Part shown: positions 11,255-24,110 of the stretch, in pieces | Numbering within the stretch: the stretch's first letter is position 1 | Layout: every line of letters begins with the position of its first letter | Origin: Sodiomyces alkalinus F11 | Lineage: Eukaryota; Ascomycota; Sordariomycetes; Glomerellales; Plectosphaerellaceae | NCBI RefSeq assembly: GCF_003711515.1 | Contig: NW_021167081.1 | Location: 496,001-560,000 of the forward strand | DNA: 64,000 nucleotides | Direction: 5' to 3' | Notes under the pieces: generated by a model | Databases searched by the model: none | The model's input: the letters and a program-made list of their open reading frames with translations, nothing else | What the model was told of the DNA's origin: nothing | Made by a program: the position numbers and the translations under genes

Positions 11255-12460
11255 ATGGCGTCCAACGACGAACAGCAATGTAGCATCGCCGTCTTGGACG
11301 ACTATCAAGGCATCTCCATACCTCACTTTGACAAGCTCGACAGGACCGTCTTCTCAGTCACCACCTTCCGTGACACCCTCTCACCATGGGGCCACCCCGA
11401 CACGCCGCAACATGTCAAGGAAGCCCTCGTCCACCGTCTCGAGCCCTTCCAAGTCATATGTCTGTTCCTGCTTCTTTCACCACTACCCTAATCCCGCCAT
11501 GAGCCACCACGTTAGCGACTAACACGAGAAAAAGGCACCATGCGCGAACGCACCCCCTTCCCCAAAGCCCTCATCGCCCGCCTCCCCAACCTCCGCCTCC
11601 TCCTCACCACCGGCCTCCGCAACGCCTCCCTCGACCTCCCCGCCCTCTCCGCCGCCTCCATCCCCGTAGCCGGCACAACCGACAGCGCCACCGCCGCCCG
11701 CACCCGCGCCGGCTCCTCCCCCCCGGGCGCCGCCAACAGCACCAGCACCACCGAGCACGCCGCAGCCCTCATCCTCGCCGCGGCCCGCAACCTCGCCCGC
11801 GACGACCTGGCCGTCAAATCCGGCCTCTGGCAAACCGGCCTAGCCGTCGGCCTGGCGGGCAAGACCCTCGGCGTGGTAGGCCTGGGCCGCCTCGGCGCCG
11901 CCACGGCGCGAACGATGCACCTCGCCTTCGGGATGCGGATCGCGGCCTGGAGCCCGAACCTGACGCAGGAAACAGCAGACCGGCGCGCCGTGGAGATGGG
12001 TCTCCCCGTCGAGATCCCGGGCGTCGTGCCGCCGGAAAGGACCTTCCGCGCCGTGGACCGCGCCGCGCTGTTTGCGGCGTCCGATGTCGTTTCCGTGCAT
12101 TTGGTCCTGTCGGAGCGGTCGAGGGGTCTGGTTGCCGCGGACGACCTGGGGAGGATGAAGAAGACGGCTATCCTGGTCAACACGTCGCGGGGCCCGCTGG
12201 TGGAGGAGGCGGATTTGTTGGACGTGCTGAAGAAGGGGCGCATCCGTGCCGCTGCGCTGGATGTGTTCGCGCTCGAACCTCTTCCCTTTGATAGCGAGTG
12301 GCGCACTACGAAATGGGGCCAGGAGGGGAGGAGCCATGTCGTCTTGACGCCGCATATGGGCTACGTCGAACAGGATACCTTGGATGCGTGGTATGCTCAG
12401 CAGGTTGAGAACATTCGGAGGTGGCATGCCGGCCAACCTCTCATCAACCCTCTAACCTGA
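11255..12460 (+). CDS. D-isomer-specific 2-hydroxyacid dehydrogenase
   Basis: NAD(P)-dependent oxidoreductase interconverting 2-oxoacids and D-2-hydroxyacids; the exact substrate is not readable. Two exons, 11255-11459 and 11535-12460, 376 residues. The intron (GTCTGT...GACTAAC...AAAAAG) has a weak donor and acceptor but a perfect branch site, and its removal yields VICTMRERTPF, a conserved block of the fungal family. Seen: nucleotide-binding GLGRLG (184-189); the catalytic triad typical of the family as Arg287 in NTSRG, Glu316 in DVFALEP and His342 in TPHMG. The C-terminal tail returns to the substrate domain, as is normal. Cytosolic by absence of a targeting signal. It converges with the beta-mannosidase gene; only 167 bp separate the two stop codons, so 3' UTRs probably overlap. 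Confidence 0.88.
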
Positions 12461-12627
12461 TATGACAATGAAAGATGAGAACCTTGGCTCTGGACAAGAA
12501 CCCCGTCTATTGAATGCGTGCCCCTGTGTGGATTTGGTGCCCCAGAGCTACGAAACACGACTCAGCGTCCCGCCTCTTTTGCATCCCACCGTCTCTTACC
12601 CTTGTCTAGACCCCTAACGCCCTCACC

Positions 12628-14967
12628 TCAAGTCATACCCAGATACCGTGTCTCGATCTTGGTCCCCTCGGTGGCGCCCTTGACGGGAACCTCCACCACC
12701 TCCCCAGGGACGATATCCACCAGATTATCGCCAAACACGACACCGTCGTCGTCGCACTCCAACGCCAACCCCTTGACGGGAACCTCGGCGCTAACACGCA
12801 CGACCGAGTTGTCGCGCGCCAGCTCCGCGACCAGCTTCTTCGGCTCCTGGAGGTGCAAGTACTTGAGCGGCTCAGGCCAGTTGACGTACCGCGCAAGCTG
12901 CGACCCGTCAGCCGACGAGACGAGGTAAGCCGCCACGACGGCGCGATCCTCCTCCCCCGTGCCCGGGTTGCGCACGGGCACGTCCAGGGCCGCGAGTTCG
13001 GTGGACCGGTTTTCGGGGACGTCGACCCCGCGGGCCACGACGACGTCGTGCGTGAGCTCCCCCGTCTCGACGTCCCACACGCGCAGGACGCAGTCGACTC
13101 CGCTCCGCACCGGCTCGAGCTGCAGGTTGGACGCCCACACCTCGACGCGGGTGGACCGGTCGATGTGCACGCGCGTGTACTTGTCCCGCGGGTGGGCGTG
13201 GTGGCGGCGGGTGATGCCGACAGACAGGGGCGCCATCTCGCGCTTGACGGCGTAGTAGGCGTGCTTGGGCCGCAGGTAGTAGTCGCAGACGGCCCACGAG
13301 GTGACGGGCCAGCAGTCGTTGAGCTGCCACACGAGGGCGCCGGCGCAGTACTCGCGGCCCGGGCCTTTCCACTGGCGTTTCCACAGGCGGTAGGCCGAGG
13401 CCAGGCACTCGGCCTGCATGAGCTGGGTGGTGTAGACGAACTGCTCGAGCGGTTCCGGGCCGTAGCGGAAGTTTTCGACGAGGTAGAGGGCGATGCGGCG
13501 TTCGTGGCCGTCGGCCTTGTTGTGGAAATCGACGGTCGACGACTGGGCGTACCGGTCCGGGTCGTCCCGGCCCAGGGGCAGGTAGGCGTCGATGGTCTTG
13601 ACGGAGGGGAAGGCTTGCATGCCGAACTCGGAGACGAAACGACCCCCTAGCTTGTCGAAGTTTTGGTACTTCTCCTGCGTCCCGTGCCAGACGTTCCATT
13701 GGTGGATATCGCCCATGGTTGGGTCGCGGGTATCGGCGCCGCCCCAGGGGCTTCCCGGGTGGTAGGGCACGTCCGGGACCAGGGAGGCGCAGGCGTCGGC
13801 GAGGAGCTTCTCGTAGATGTAGCGGGCGGGGAAATCGGTGCGGAGCCAGTTCTCGGGGTTGGTACTGTCGGACGCGTTCCAGGTGAGGTTCTCGCTTTCG
13901 GCGTATTGGTAGTCTTCGTTGTTGCCGGCCCAGATGACGAGGGACGGGTGGTGGCGGAGCAGGCGAACGTTGGCATCGGCCTCGCGGCGGATGGAGTCGA
14001 GCAGCTCGGGCCAGGCCGGGTAGTTGCCACAGCCGAACATAAAATCCTGCCAGACGAGGATGCCGAGCTCGTCGCAGGCGTCGTAGAAGGCCTCTTCCTC
14101 GTAGATACCGCCGCCCCAGACGCGGATCATGAGCTGGTTGCCGTCGGCCAGGAGGCGGACCCAGTCGTGGTAGCGGTCGCGGGAGATGCGGGGGATGAAG
14201 TTGTCGGCGGGGATCCAGTCGCTGCCGCCGCAGAAGACGGGGATGTTGTTGATGCGGAAGAAGAAGGAGGTGCCGGGTTGGTCGTCGAGGGGCCGCTGGA
14301 CGAGTTCGGCCTTGCGGATACCTATCCTCTTGGACGCCGTGTCTATCTCGCTGATGCTGTCGTCCACGAGTATCGCTTTGAGGGAGTAGAGGGGCTGCTT
14401 GCCGTAGCGGATGGGGTACCACAGCGCCGGGTTTTCGACATTCAAGGTGGCGGAGACCGAGGCAGCTGTATCGGGGCCGGCACTGGTCACGTTGGCCGCC
14501 TCGGCGGCGACCAGGGTGGAGGTGGATCCATCAAGGGACCACAGCTCGAAGAGGACACAGGAAGCCTCGCCCTCGAACTCGGCATGGGCGACAACGGTTG
14601 CGGACTTGAGGGAGTCGTCGACGGTGGTGCGAGCATAGAGGTCTACGATACGTGATTCGTATACCTCGAGGTTGATAGGCCTCCAGGGGCCGCAGGTCAA
14701 CAAGGTTGGACCCCAATCCCAGCCCTAGCCAGAGTGGACGTGACTGTTAGTAAGGACGTTCGTAGTGGTCGTGGGGTCGGCAGGTTGAGGCTTACCCAGT
14801 GATACTGGGCTTTCCGCACAGCGAGCCTCGAATTGTCGCCGTTCCAACAGCCCCATTTGTGATTCGGGTATTTTTCGACCAGCTCCCACCCGCGGAGGTA
14901 GGCGCTGTCGAATGTGATCTCGAGCACGTTCTGGATCTCGTTCTCGTTCTCGTTCTCGTTCTCGTTC

Positions 14968-15020
<53 letters not shown>

Positions 15021-15440
15021 CTCGTTCTCGTTCCCGTTCTCGTTCCCGTCCGCTCCTTCTCCCGTGCGAAGAAGAGAGGTGACATCTACGCGCTCTGGCA
15101 CGAACATGTTCTCGGTCTCGAGGATGGTGGTGCCGTTGAGGACGACAGTGGCGAAGGTGTCGAGGCCGTCAAAGGCCAAGACGGACTTGGTCCCCTCTGA
15201 CAGATGCAGCAGGGCAGACACGGGGGTAGGAAAAGAGGTCTTGTATATCCAACGAGTTTCGCCAATCCATTGAACGTCGAGCTCGTTTTTGCCGATGAAG
15301 GGGTCGGGGATGAGTTTATGGTGGAGGAGGTCTAGGTGGACGTTGGTCGGGAACTGGGCGACGGGGAGGAAGGAGGCGTCTTCCTTGTCTGCCTGTTTGA
15401 ATAGCCAATTTTGGCTGATGGGGTAAATTAGACGCGGCAT
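12628..15440 (-). CDS. Intracellular beta-mannosidase (GH2, mndB-type)
   Basis: Hydrolyses beta-1,4-mannosyl ends of manno-oligosaccharides taken up from mannan or trimmed from N-glycans. Two exons, 15440-14796 and 14724-12628. The 71-nt intron (GTAAGC...CTAAC...CTAG) joins QYHW to GWDWGPTLL, a hallmark junction of the family. Product 913 residues. No signal peptide (MPRLIYPISQNWLFKQ), which fits the intracellular B clade rather than secreted A enzymes. Catalytic residues seen: acid/base Glu485 in WAGNNEDYQ and nucleophile Glu581 in FVSEFGMQ. Oddity: residues about 132-168 are almost pure Asn/Asp/Glu, coded by GAGAAC and GACAAC hexamers (plus strand 14936-15046), inserted in the N-terminal sugar-binding domain. 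This accounts for much of the excess over the roughly 850 residues usual for the clade. Confidence 0.92.
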
Positions 15441-17047
15441 TTTGTCGTCTGTCTGATTATCTTTTCTTCTCGTTTCCCTTTTCTTGAGAGGGCAGATCCC
15501 AGGATCGCGAGTGCTCCCCCTGACCAGAAGCTCGAGGGAGAAGGAAGAGAACGACGAGAGAAGTGACTAGGAGGGAGGCGAATAAATAATGGAGAATAGC
15601 GGTAGAAGGCAATGGCAATGGCAAGGGAAAAGAAATATATATATATATATATTTGTCAGGTAAGATACCCCGGGAACTATCGTGTAGTCGGACAATTGAC
15701 GAGAAGCAGTCAGTCAGGGTATGGCAGGGTAGGTAATTTGACCGTAGATCCCCGTCTCCGGGGGTGTACGTTGTAAGCTCACCAAGAGCTCAGTGGTTGG
15801 GGTTAGAAGATAAAAAATGAGCTAGTTATAGTCGAACACAGTAAAGGCAACATTGTATGAGTCGATTAGATGGGTTGGAAGGTGTGCGTGCCGTCGTGCA
15901 TGTTCGTGGTTCACGAAAGTGGGAGATGACATGTTTGTTGGTGTTGAGGGGTAGAGTGGGGAGGGGGGAGAGTGGGGGGGGAGTGGACGTATGATGAGGG
16001 GCAGATGAGGGGAAGCTGACGTCGATCTCAACCAGGCACGACGTACACTACGACGTACGTGTACGAATGCCCGCGACGTTTTGAGTACCTCACCTTATGA
16101 AATGATTCGGTGGTAGAAAACGTACATTCTTTGTACAGAGGTAGGCAGAGGGGCAAGAAGGACTTTGAAGGGACGTGAGGTACACGTGTAAAACATTCAA
16201 CGGAGAATAAATATCCCGTGACTCGACTCTGCTGCCTACTGCACCTATTCATACTGACACTATCCGTACCAACTCGGCAGTTGCTTCGTCTCTATTTCTC
16301 GCATCTTCATGCTTTGCATCTACAGACACACCCTACCAATCTACAACGTACTAACTGTCAAGGGACCAACATGGACTCATGGAGCTATCCGCACCAATCT
16401 AAGAACCCACAAACCCTTCACCCACCAAATCAAGCCCACGGACACCCTCCCTCCGAGATGCATCTCGCACGACGCCAGTTCCGCTCCGCGCTCGGAACGA
16501 CTCTGGACTAGGGAACACCAAGCGCCAAATTCATTTATCGGCGTCTAACAGAATGCATGTGCGTAATTGCTCGCATGATGCAACATAATGAACCAAGACA
16601 CCAAGGAGCTTCTCCCTCCCGTGGTATGGAAGGGGATTGTCTTTCCGAGGGCAGGGGTAAATGCATGTAGATATGACTGTTCACTTGGAAGGGTAGAGCC
16701 AGAAGGATGAATGACGAGTCTCATGGGTTTGTCTGTCCGCTGAGAGGTCTGTAGACATTAAGATTCCATTATAGAGTGACCTGTACCGCTCGCTATCTAA
16801 GTGCGTATACTCGCTCTAAATCGCAAAGCATGTAAGTGATGTGGTGATCCATTCCCCTTCCCCTCGGCGACGGAGAAACAGGACAGACAGGGTGAAGGAA
16901 GAGGAAAGAGGAGGGGAAGAAAAAAGAAAGAAAAAGAAAGCAAAAAAGGGGTGAAAAATAGAAGAGAAAAAAAAAAAGATATCGTATCGTGGTCTCGCCT
17001 TGGAACGCCATGCACCCCCATCCCGTGTCTTTCGTTCCCCTGCACCC
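15441..17047. other. Intergenic, divergent side of beta-mannosidase
   Basis: No convincing gene. Contains the beta-mannosidase promoter on the right of 15440, a (TA)8-like tract at 15635-15652 and purine-rich low-complexity DNA at 16910-16980. A 47-codon frame from 16371 is preceded by a CTAAC-like branch and an AG, but no upstream exon could be defined, so it is not annotated. Confidence 0.5.
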
Positions 17048-18479
<1,432 letters not shown>

Positions 18480-20086
18480 TGCGACCGTGGACTAGATAGA
18501 GGCCTGTGCCTAGCGTTAAGGATGGGCTTGATGGGTGACGGTTGTCTGCGCTTCAGAGTACCCGTTGAAACGTCAAAGTGTCGGAGCGTCGGAGCGTCGG
18601 AAGTGTCGGAAAAACGTCGAAACTATAGCGATGTGAATCCAGGGCTTTGGTTGAAGTAGCAAGCGAAATATACTCCGTAGGCAGACCAGAGAGATTAGAA
18701 AGACCAGAGACAGAGAGCATGAGCTGACGGCGGAGAATGTAGGTCGGTTAGGCGGAGGGATGCGACGTTGAGGTCGCTCCTCGCTCTTGCGAGAGGGAGT
18801 CGTGTGACTGCGCGTGGATAATGTGGGTATGACTTGAGCGGCAGTGGTGTTATGTGTGCTTCGTGGTGTTATGTGTGCTTCGTGGTGTTATGTGTGCTTA
18901 GTGGTGATGCAGACCAAGTAGGTAATATGGCGTCCTTCCTTGCTTTGCGGATATGGGGGTTCGATGCAGCCCAAGAGTTGCGTTGTTGCTTGGCGGCTTA
19001 CTAAGAATGCCGTCTGAGGAAAGGGGGCTTTAGTTAGGTAGATAAGAGCAGCACCAATGTTCCATCTCCATGATAATGATGTACTTTTCAGTATCTCAAC
19101 ATGAATGATACTATGGTAGAGTACTTGTTCAATACTTCTTCTTCTCCATGAAGCTACAAGTACCCGAGCAGTTGCGTCACATGCCACATTTTCTGACGGA
19201 TGGAGCTAAAGGTCGGGGCTCTCACCGTAAGTACTTTGTACCTTGAGCCACCACCACTTCATCTGCCGCACAGCGTTCAATGTTGATCTGGTAGGGTAGC
19301 AAGCAACGTTTTGAAGGCGACATCGTTGTAAATCTCACACGAGCTATATTACCGGTGTCATCAAACGGGCTAGAATTGGGTGATTTGCAATCAAACTTGG
19401 ACTACCTACCTACCCAGAGTGCAGAGAGGCTAGGGACAACCTAAAAAAAAAGAAGAAGAAGCAAAAACATACAACACCGGGTATTCGCTGGTCGTCACCG
19501 ACCCAACTACTAATCCGGCCCTTATTAGCTTATCTAGGGGAGAGCGGACGGGATCCCGAGTTTTCTAATAGGTATGGTCGTATGTGATAGTTCGGTAATG
19601 GGGCCTAACTTATATAGGAGCTCTGTCGTTAGGGTTCGACAATATGTGCCGATGAAGGCGACAGATGAATCAAGTGCGAGGCCGAGAAAAAGGGACAAGT
19701 GTTTGACATTGTGTTATACATACGCGGAGAATTTATAAATATAAGAGCTATGACACTCTGTATGGCCCGTTGTTAGCTGGCCGTTTGGCGGGATTACAAG
19801 AACCGGAGAGAGATCACATGCTAAGTACCTCATCTCGGTTAGCGGCTCTTGGACGTTGTCTAACGCTGCCCAGGGCGGCTTACGGGCAGCAGGCCACTGA
19901 ACAAGAGCCTGTACTTGTACTGTACGTCACTCGTCACCGAGGTCGACTGTCAGCGGGTCACCGACGACTCAACAACTACAATAAACCGTCAACGTTGCAC
20001 ATTACATACAATAGAAAGACACATCGCAAAATCAACATTTGTTGTCGCATTCTCTTGCTGCCCTCGCCGTTCCCATTCCTTACACT
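18480..20086. other. Intergenic between divergent Rab and dehydrogenase genes
   Basis: About 1.6 kb with no gene recognised. It must hold both divergent promoters. A 19-bp tandem repeat at 18844-18906 is listed separately. CTACCTACCTACC near 19402-19415 repeats the TACCTA word seen in other spacers. Confidence 0.55.
18844..18906 (+). repeat. 19-bp tandem repeat, 3.3 copies
   Basis: GTGGTGTTATGTGTGCTTC at 18844-18862, 18863-18881 and 18882-18900 (last base changed to A), plus a partial copy. Head-to-tail without spacers, about 365 bp upstream of the Rab gene start. Confidence 0.95.
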
Positions 20087-21149
20087 ATGAAAATCAAAGG
20101 CAGGACCTTTATCATCTCGGGCGGGTTCGTACCTCTCTCCGTCTCTGTCTCTCCCCTCTCACCACCACTCTCACCTCACCCTGACCCTGACCTTTCTTCT
20201 CACCTGGCCACATCTCTTCCCCTCCCATGAAGGTGGACATGCCCAACTAACCCGGCTCACCACGAGAAGAGCATCCGGCCTCGGCCGTGCCTGCGTAGAA
20301 GACCTCTGCAAAAACGGAGCCAACGTCGCCGTCCTCGACCTCAACGAGGAAAACGGCCAAGACACCGTCCGCGCCGTCGGGTCCTCCTCCGCCCGCTTCT
20401 TCCCCTGCGACGTCACCGACACGGACAGCATCGCCGCCGCAGTAATGGGGGCAGTATCATGGGCGCAGGAAACGGGCAAGCCGCTGGGCGGCGTCATTCC
20501 GGTCGCCGGCATCGCTAACCCGACCATGGTACGTTCCCTTTTTTTTTCCCTTTTTTTTTTTTTTTTTGTGCCCGTCCGGCCAGTCCTTTATCCATCCCGA
20601 TACACATACATCCCCCATAACAATGTTCATTGTTGGTTCCAGCTCCTCGACAGAGACGGCGAACCCACCCCCCTCTCCGCCTTCGACCTCGTCCTCTCCG
20701 TCAACCTCCGCGGCACCCTAGACCTCATCCGCCAGTCCCTCCCCCACATGACCTCCTCCCCGTCCACCTCGCGACCGGAAGGCGGGGACGGCGAGCGCGG
20801 CGTCGTCATCATGGTCTCCTCGGTCGCCGCGTACGACGGGCAGAGAGGCCAGACGGCGTATGCGGCCAGCAAGGGCGCCGTGGCGTCCATGGCCCTCCCG
20901 ATGGCCCGCGAGCTGGCGCGGCACGGTGTCCGCGTGGTGGCTATTGCGCCGGGCATCTTCGAGTCGCCCATGTCGAAGCTCATGGCGCCCAAGGTGCGCA
21001 AGAGCCTCGAGGGGGCGGTGGAGTTCCCCCGGCGGCTGGGGCGGGCGGGCGAGTTTGCCGACTTGGTGAGGCATGTTATTGAGAACGTCATGCTGAATGG
21101 GACGGTTTTGAGGTTGGATGGCGGTATTCGCCTGCCCAGCAAGATGTGA
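20087..21149 (+). CDS. Short-chain dehydrogenase, HSD10-like
   Basis: NAD-dependent SDR resembling type-2 3-hydroxyacyl-CoA dehydrogenase (HSD17B10), an enzyme of short-chain and branched acyl-CoA oxidation; the fungal substrate is not established. Three exons: 20087-20124, 20270-20528, 20643-21149; 267 residues. Intron 1 (GTTCGT...CTAAC...AAG) joins ISGG to ASGLG, rebuilding the cofactor motif SGGASGLG (11-18). Catalytic Ser159, Tyr172 and Lys176 (YAASK) are at the standard spacing of 13 and 4. The segments VAAYDGQRGQTAYAASKGA, VAIAPGIFESPM and NGTVLRLDGGIR follow HSD10 closely. No mitochondrial presequence is seen. Faces the xylitol dehydrogenase gene tail to tail with a 429-bp spacer. Confidence 0.88.
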
Positions 21150-21578
21150 AGCGACGAAAGGTAAGTTTTTGCATTGTGAGTTGCGGTGATCCAACGGACG
21201 TGGTATTGTATATAAGATGGCCGCCCTTTGGAAGTCGGATCACAGTTGCCGGTCACAATGCCAACAGAATGGTCAACAAATTCGTGGTAAATGTTTTTAT
21301 TCTCTTTTCCCACCATCGTCATCTATTGTCGTCAGACCTCATCCTTTCTTGTCTTTTCTTCACTATCATCACCTTGTCAAACACCAACGCCAGCAGGATC
21401 CATATTTTTCCAAAAAAAAAAAAAAAAACCCCCCTTGCCTCCCTTAGCACACTCGGCCCTTCCCTAGCCCTATCTTATCATTTCGCTGTCTTATCCAAAG
21501 CGTTCGACAACTCATCTTTCTCAAAGGCTCCCATTTCCTTCCCCCTTCCTTCCCCCTTCCTCTCACGACAAAGCCCGT
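21150..21578. other. Convergent 3' spacer
   Basis: No gene. AT-rich 3' flanks of two convergent genes, with a 17-18 nt A run at 21411-21428 followed by a short C run. No other signal seen. Confidence 0.6.
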
Positions 21579-22694
21579 CTACAGCTTCTCAAGCTTCTCA
21601 TTAGGACCAGCAATGAGGATCTTGATGACCTTGCCCTCCTTGACCTTCTTAAAGGCAGCCTCGGCCTCGTCGAAGCTCACAACTTCGGAAATCAGCTTCT
21701 TGACGTTCACCTTGCCCGTCGCGACGAGGTCGATGGCAAGCTTGTAATCACCCGGGCCGTAACGGAAGCTGCCCTTGGCCGTGACCTCCTTGAGGCAGAG
21801 CGCCATGATGGGGAAGGTGATGTCGTTCTTGCCCATGCCGCCCTGGACGTAGGTGCCGCCCATGCGCACGACGTGCAGGCTGGTCTGGATGGACGGCTCG
21901 GCGCCGCTCGCGTCGATGACGACGTCGGCGCCGTCGGGCAGGCCGATCAGGTCACGGACGGACGCGGCGTTCTCCTCGGCCGAGACGCGGCGGGAGAGGT
22001 AGGTGTGGGTGGCGGCCAGCTCGCGGGCCATGTCGAGCTTGGACTGGAGGATGTCGACGGAGGCGACGACGGAGGCGCCGAAGGCCCGCGCGACGGCGGC
22101 GCAGAGCAGGCCGACGGGGCCGGCGCCCATGACGACGACGGAGTGGCCGGGGACGACGTTGGCCTGGCGCACGATGTGCACGGCCACGGCGAGGGGCTCG
22201 ATCAGGGCGCCCTCGCGCAGGGAGACGGCGTCGGGGAGCTTGTAGCAGAAGTCGGCCGGGGCGGACCAGAAGCCCGTCAGCGTGCCGTGGTGCGGCGGGG
22301 TGGCGGCGAAGACCATCTCCGGGCACAGGTTGTAGTGGCCGGCCAGGCAGGGGCCGCAGCGGCGGCACGGGTAGCCCGGCTCCAGGGCCACGCGGTCGCC
22401 GGCGCGGAGGGTCTTGACGGCGGAGCCGACCTGCACGACGGTGCCGGCCGACTCGTGGCCCAGCACCATGGGGTCCTTGACGACGAAGTGGCCGATGGCG
22501 CCGTGGTCGTAGTAGTGCACGTCGGAGCCGCAGATGCCGGTGTAGTTGACGGCCACGAGGACGTCGTGGGGCGAGGCGAGCGAGGGGACGGGGCGTTCTT
22601 GGAAGGTGACATGGTGGGGTTTGTTGAGGATGAAGGAGAGGTTGCTTTGGTCCTTGCCGACGGCGGGCTGCTGGGATGGAGAGCCGACGGCCAT
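21579..22694 (-). CDS. Xylitol dehydrogenase (D-xylulose reductase)
   Basis: NAD-dependent zinc enzyme that oxidises xylitol to D-xylulose, the step linking fungal xylose and arabinose catabolism to the pentose phosphate pathway. Single exon, 371 residues, full length for the family. Seen: catalytic zinc ligands Cys55 (GICGSD), His80-Glu81 (GHES) and Glu166; structural zinc cysteines 110, 113, 116 and 124; Rossmann GAGPVG (190-195), followed by SVDI with Asp214, which favours NAD over NADP. Long blocks such as [13 protein letters not shown] and [13 protein letters not shown] are typical of fungal XDH and separate it from L-arabinitol 4-dehydrogenase. Cytosolic. No pentose-pathway partner lies beside it. 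No clear xylanase-regulator site was found upstream. Confidence 0.9.
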   Translation of the reverse strand: MAVGSPSQQPAVGKDQSNLSFILNKPHHVTFQERPVPSLASPHDVLVAVNYTGICGSDVHYYDHGAIGHFVVKDPMVLGHESAGTVVQVGSAVKTLRAGDRVALEPGYPCRRCGPCLAGHYNLCPEMVFAATPPHHGTLTGFWSAPADFCYKLPDAVSLREGALIEPLAVAVHIVRQANVVPGHSVVVMGAGPVGLLCAAVARAFGASVVASVDILQSKLDMARELAATHTYLSRRVSAEENAASVRDLIGLPDGADVVIDASGAEPSIQTSLHVVRMGGTYVQGGMGKNDITFPIMALCLKEVTAKGSFRYGPGDYKLAIDLVATGKVNVKKLISEVVSFDEAEAAFKKVKEGKVIKILIAGPNEKLEKL

Positions 22695-24110
22695 TGTGAG
22701 GTTGTGAAGTAGACTGGAAAGTATTAGGAAGGATCTAGCGAGGGGTGAAATGTCGACTTGACGAAGGTGTCAGAGGAGGTCCAAGAGGATGGTCGGGTCA
22801 ATTGGTGGGAAGCTCCAGGAAGCTCTAAGAAGATCTTTTGCTATCAGTTCTTCTGTCTCTGATTATCGATGGTGCCGGTTCTGCGATCCGAGATCTGGAT
22901 TCTGCTTGAAGAGGAGAAGAAAAGGTGAAATATGGGTGGTAGTGGAGGTGATGACGTGGATGAGAAGAGGAAGCAGGGAAGAGAGAGAAGAGGGGAAAGG
23001 TATTAGACGATATTGAGGAGGAGGAGGAGAAAAGAGGGGAAGACGGACTAGAGCGTTAAAGATGAGGAGGAGGAGGAGGAGGAGTTAAAGATGGTGATTG
23101 AGGAGAAAGGAATTAACCGTCAGATCGATCGTAAATTCTGTCTGTCCTCGTGATCTCGTGTCCCGACCCGTGTCTTCCTTTGCCTTTTCACCCCCACGCC
23201 TTTTTTCTCTTTTTCTCTTTTTTCCTTTTCTTTTTTCTTTTCCTTTTCTTCTTGTTTTACCCCGTTCCCTTGACCCCCCTTGACCCCCTTGACCCCTCAT
23301 GGGCATTTCTCATTCTCATCTACCTTGGGTAGGTGTACGGTGTACGGTGCACGGTACTGGTACAAGGTCTCGTAATGAGCCAAAATCCGAGGTACAGGCG
23401 AAACCAGTTGTTGGTCTGACGTAAAGAAGTGGGGTAAAAGGGCCTCGAACCCGGTAGCTACCTCCTCCAGGTAGCTAAGGTCCCCGCTTCTCCCGCCATC
23501 TTGGGGATTCCTTCAGCCTAATTGGGGGTGTTTTGGGGTGTTTTTCCAGGGAGCTGGCACGTGGGGGTGCTGGCAACGGGAACACCGGTAGCGTTACACC
23601 CTCGCTAAAACTGCCGCATGGTCCTCGCCGTTGCATTTTATCCGTTGATTTACCCGCGCCAATCAGGGAAAAGAAGCACGAGATCAAAAACGTCAAAACT
23701 CAACACCAAAAAGTCGAATCCAAATCATCACCACTTTTAAGCAGAGCGTTGTTTCACGTTATTTCACGTTATTTTCTATCTCTTTTCTTCATCTTTTTCC
23801 ATTTTGTTCCGTATTAAAATTCTATGATCATGATAAAATGCGATGGACATGATCATGTCTTTCTTTGCTATATTAACTATATTAAAAATGAGGTATGAAT
23901 TCCCCAAGCCGTGAGCCCATGATGTATAATGCATATGACTGGTGGAAGGAAAATCCCCCAAACGTATTCAATCTTCAACATCACATTACTCGCTAGAACA
24001 TTTCATGTTCTTTTCCCTCTTCTATTCTGCTGGTTCGCCGATGCAGTCCTCCTCTATCGCGGTATCAATCTTTTGTCTATCGTATCTCCCCATCCCACCC
24101 CACCCACCCA
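22695..24110. other. Intergenic, xylitol dehydrogenase promoter side
   Basis: No gene recognised. Contains the minus-strand xylitol dehydrogenase promoter, GA-rich purine tracts (22970-23090), their T-rich counterpart (23195-23260) and a TACC/GGTA-rich patch at 23325-23490 with an imperfect palindrome GGTAGCTACC...AGGTAGCTA. Confidence 0.55.

Noticed and set aside
1770..12460. Secondary-metabolite cluster (monooxygenase, transporter, dehydrogenase)
   Set aside because: No backbone synthase or pathway regulator, large spacers, and the transporter is a peptide symporter.
16371..16511. 47-codon frame preceded by a branch-like CTAAC and AG
   Set aside because: No upstream exon, no domain and high Pro/His content; could be chance.
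18844..18906. Possible CRISPR-like array
   Set aside because: Units abut without spacers and the genome is eukaryotic; it is a plain tandem repeat.
20087..22694. Functional pentose-catabolism pair (SDR and xylitol dehydrogenase)
   Set aside because: The SDR matches HSD10-type acyl-CoA enzymes rather than xylulose or arabinitol reductases; the genes are merely convergent.
23434..23490. tRNA-like stretch with a GGTTCGAGG word on the minus strand and a GGTAGCTACC stem
   Set aside because: No 7-bp acceptor stem or anticodon arm can be formed around it; it is an imperfect palindrome.
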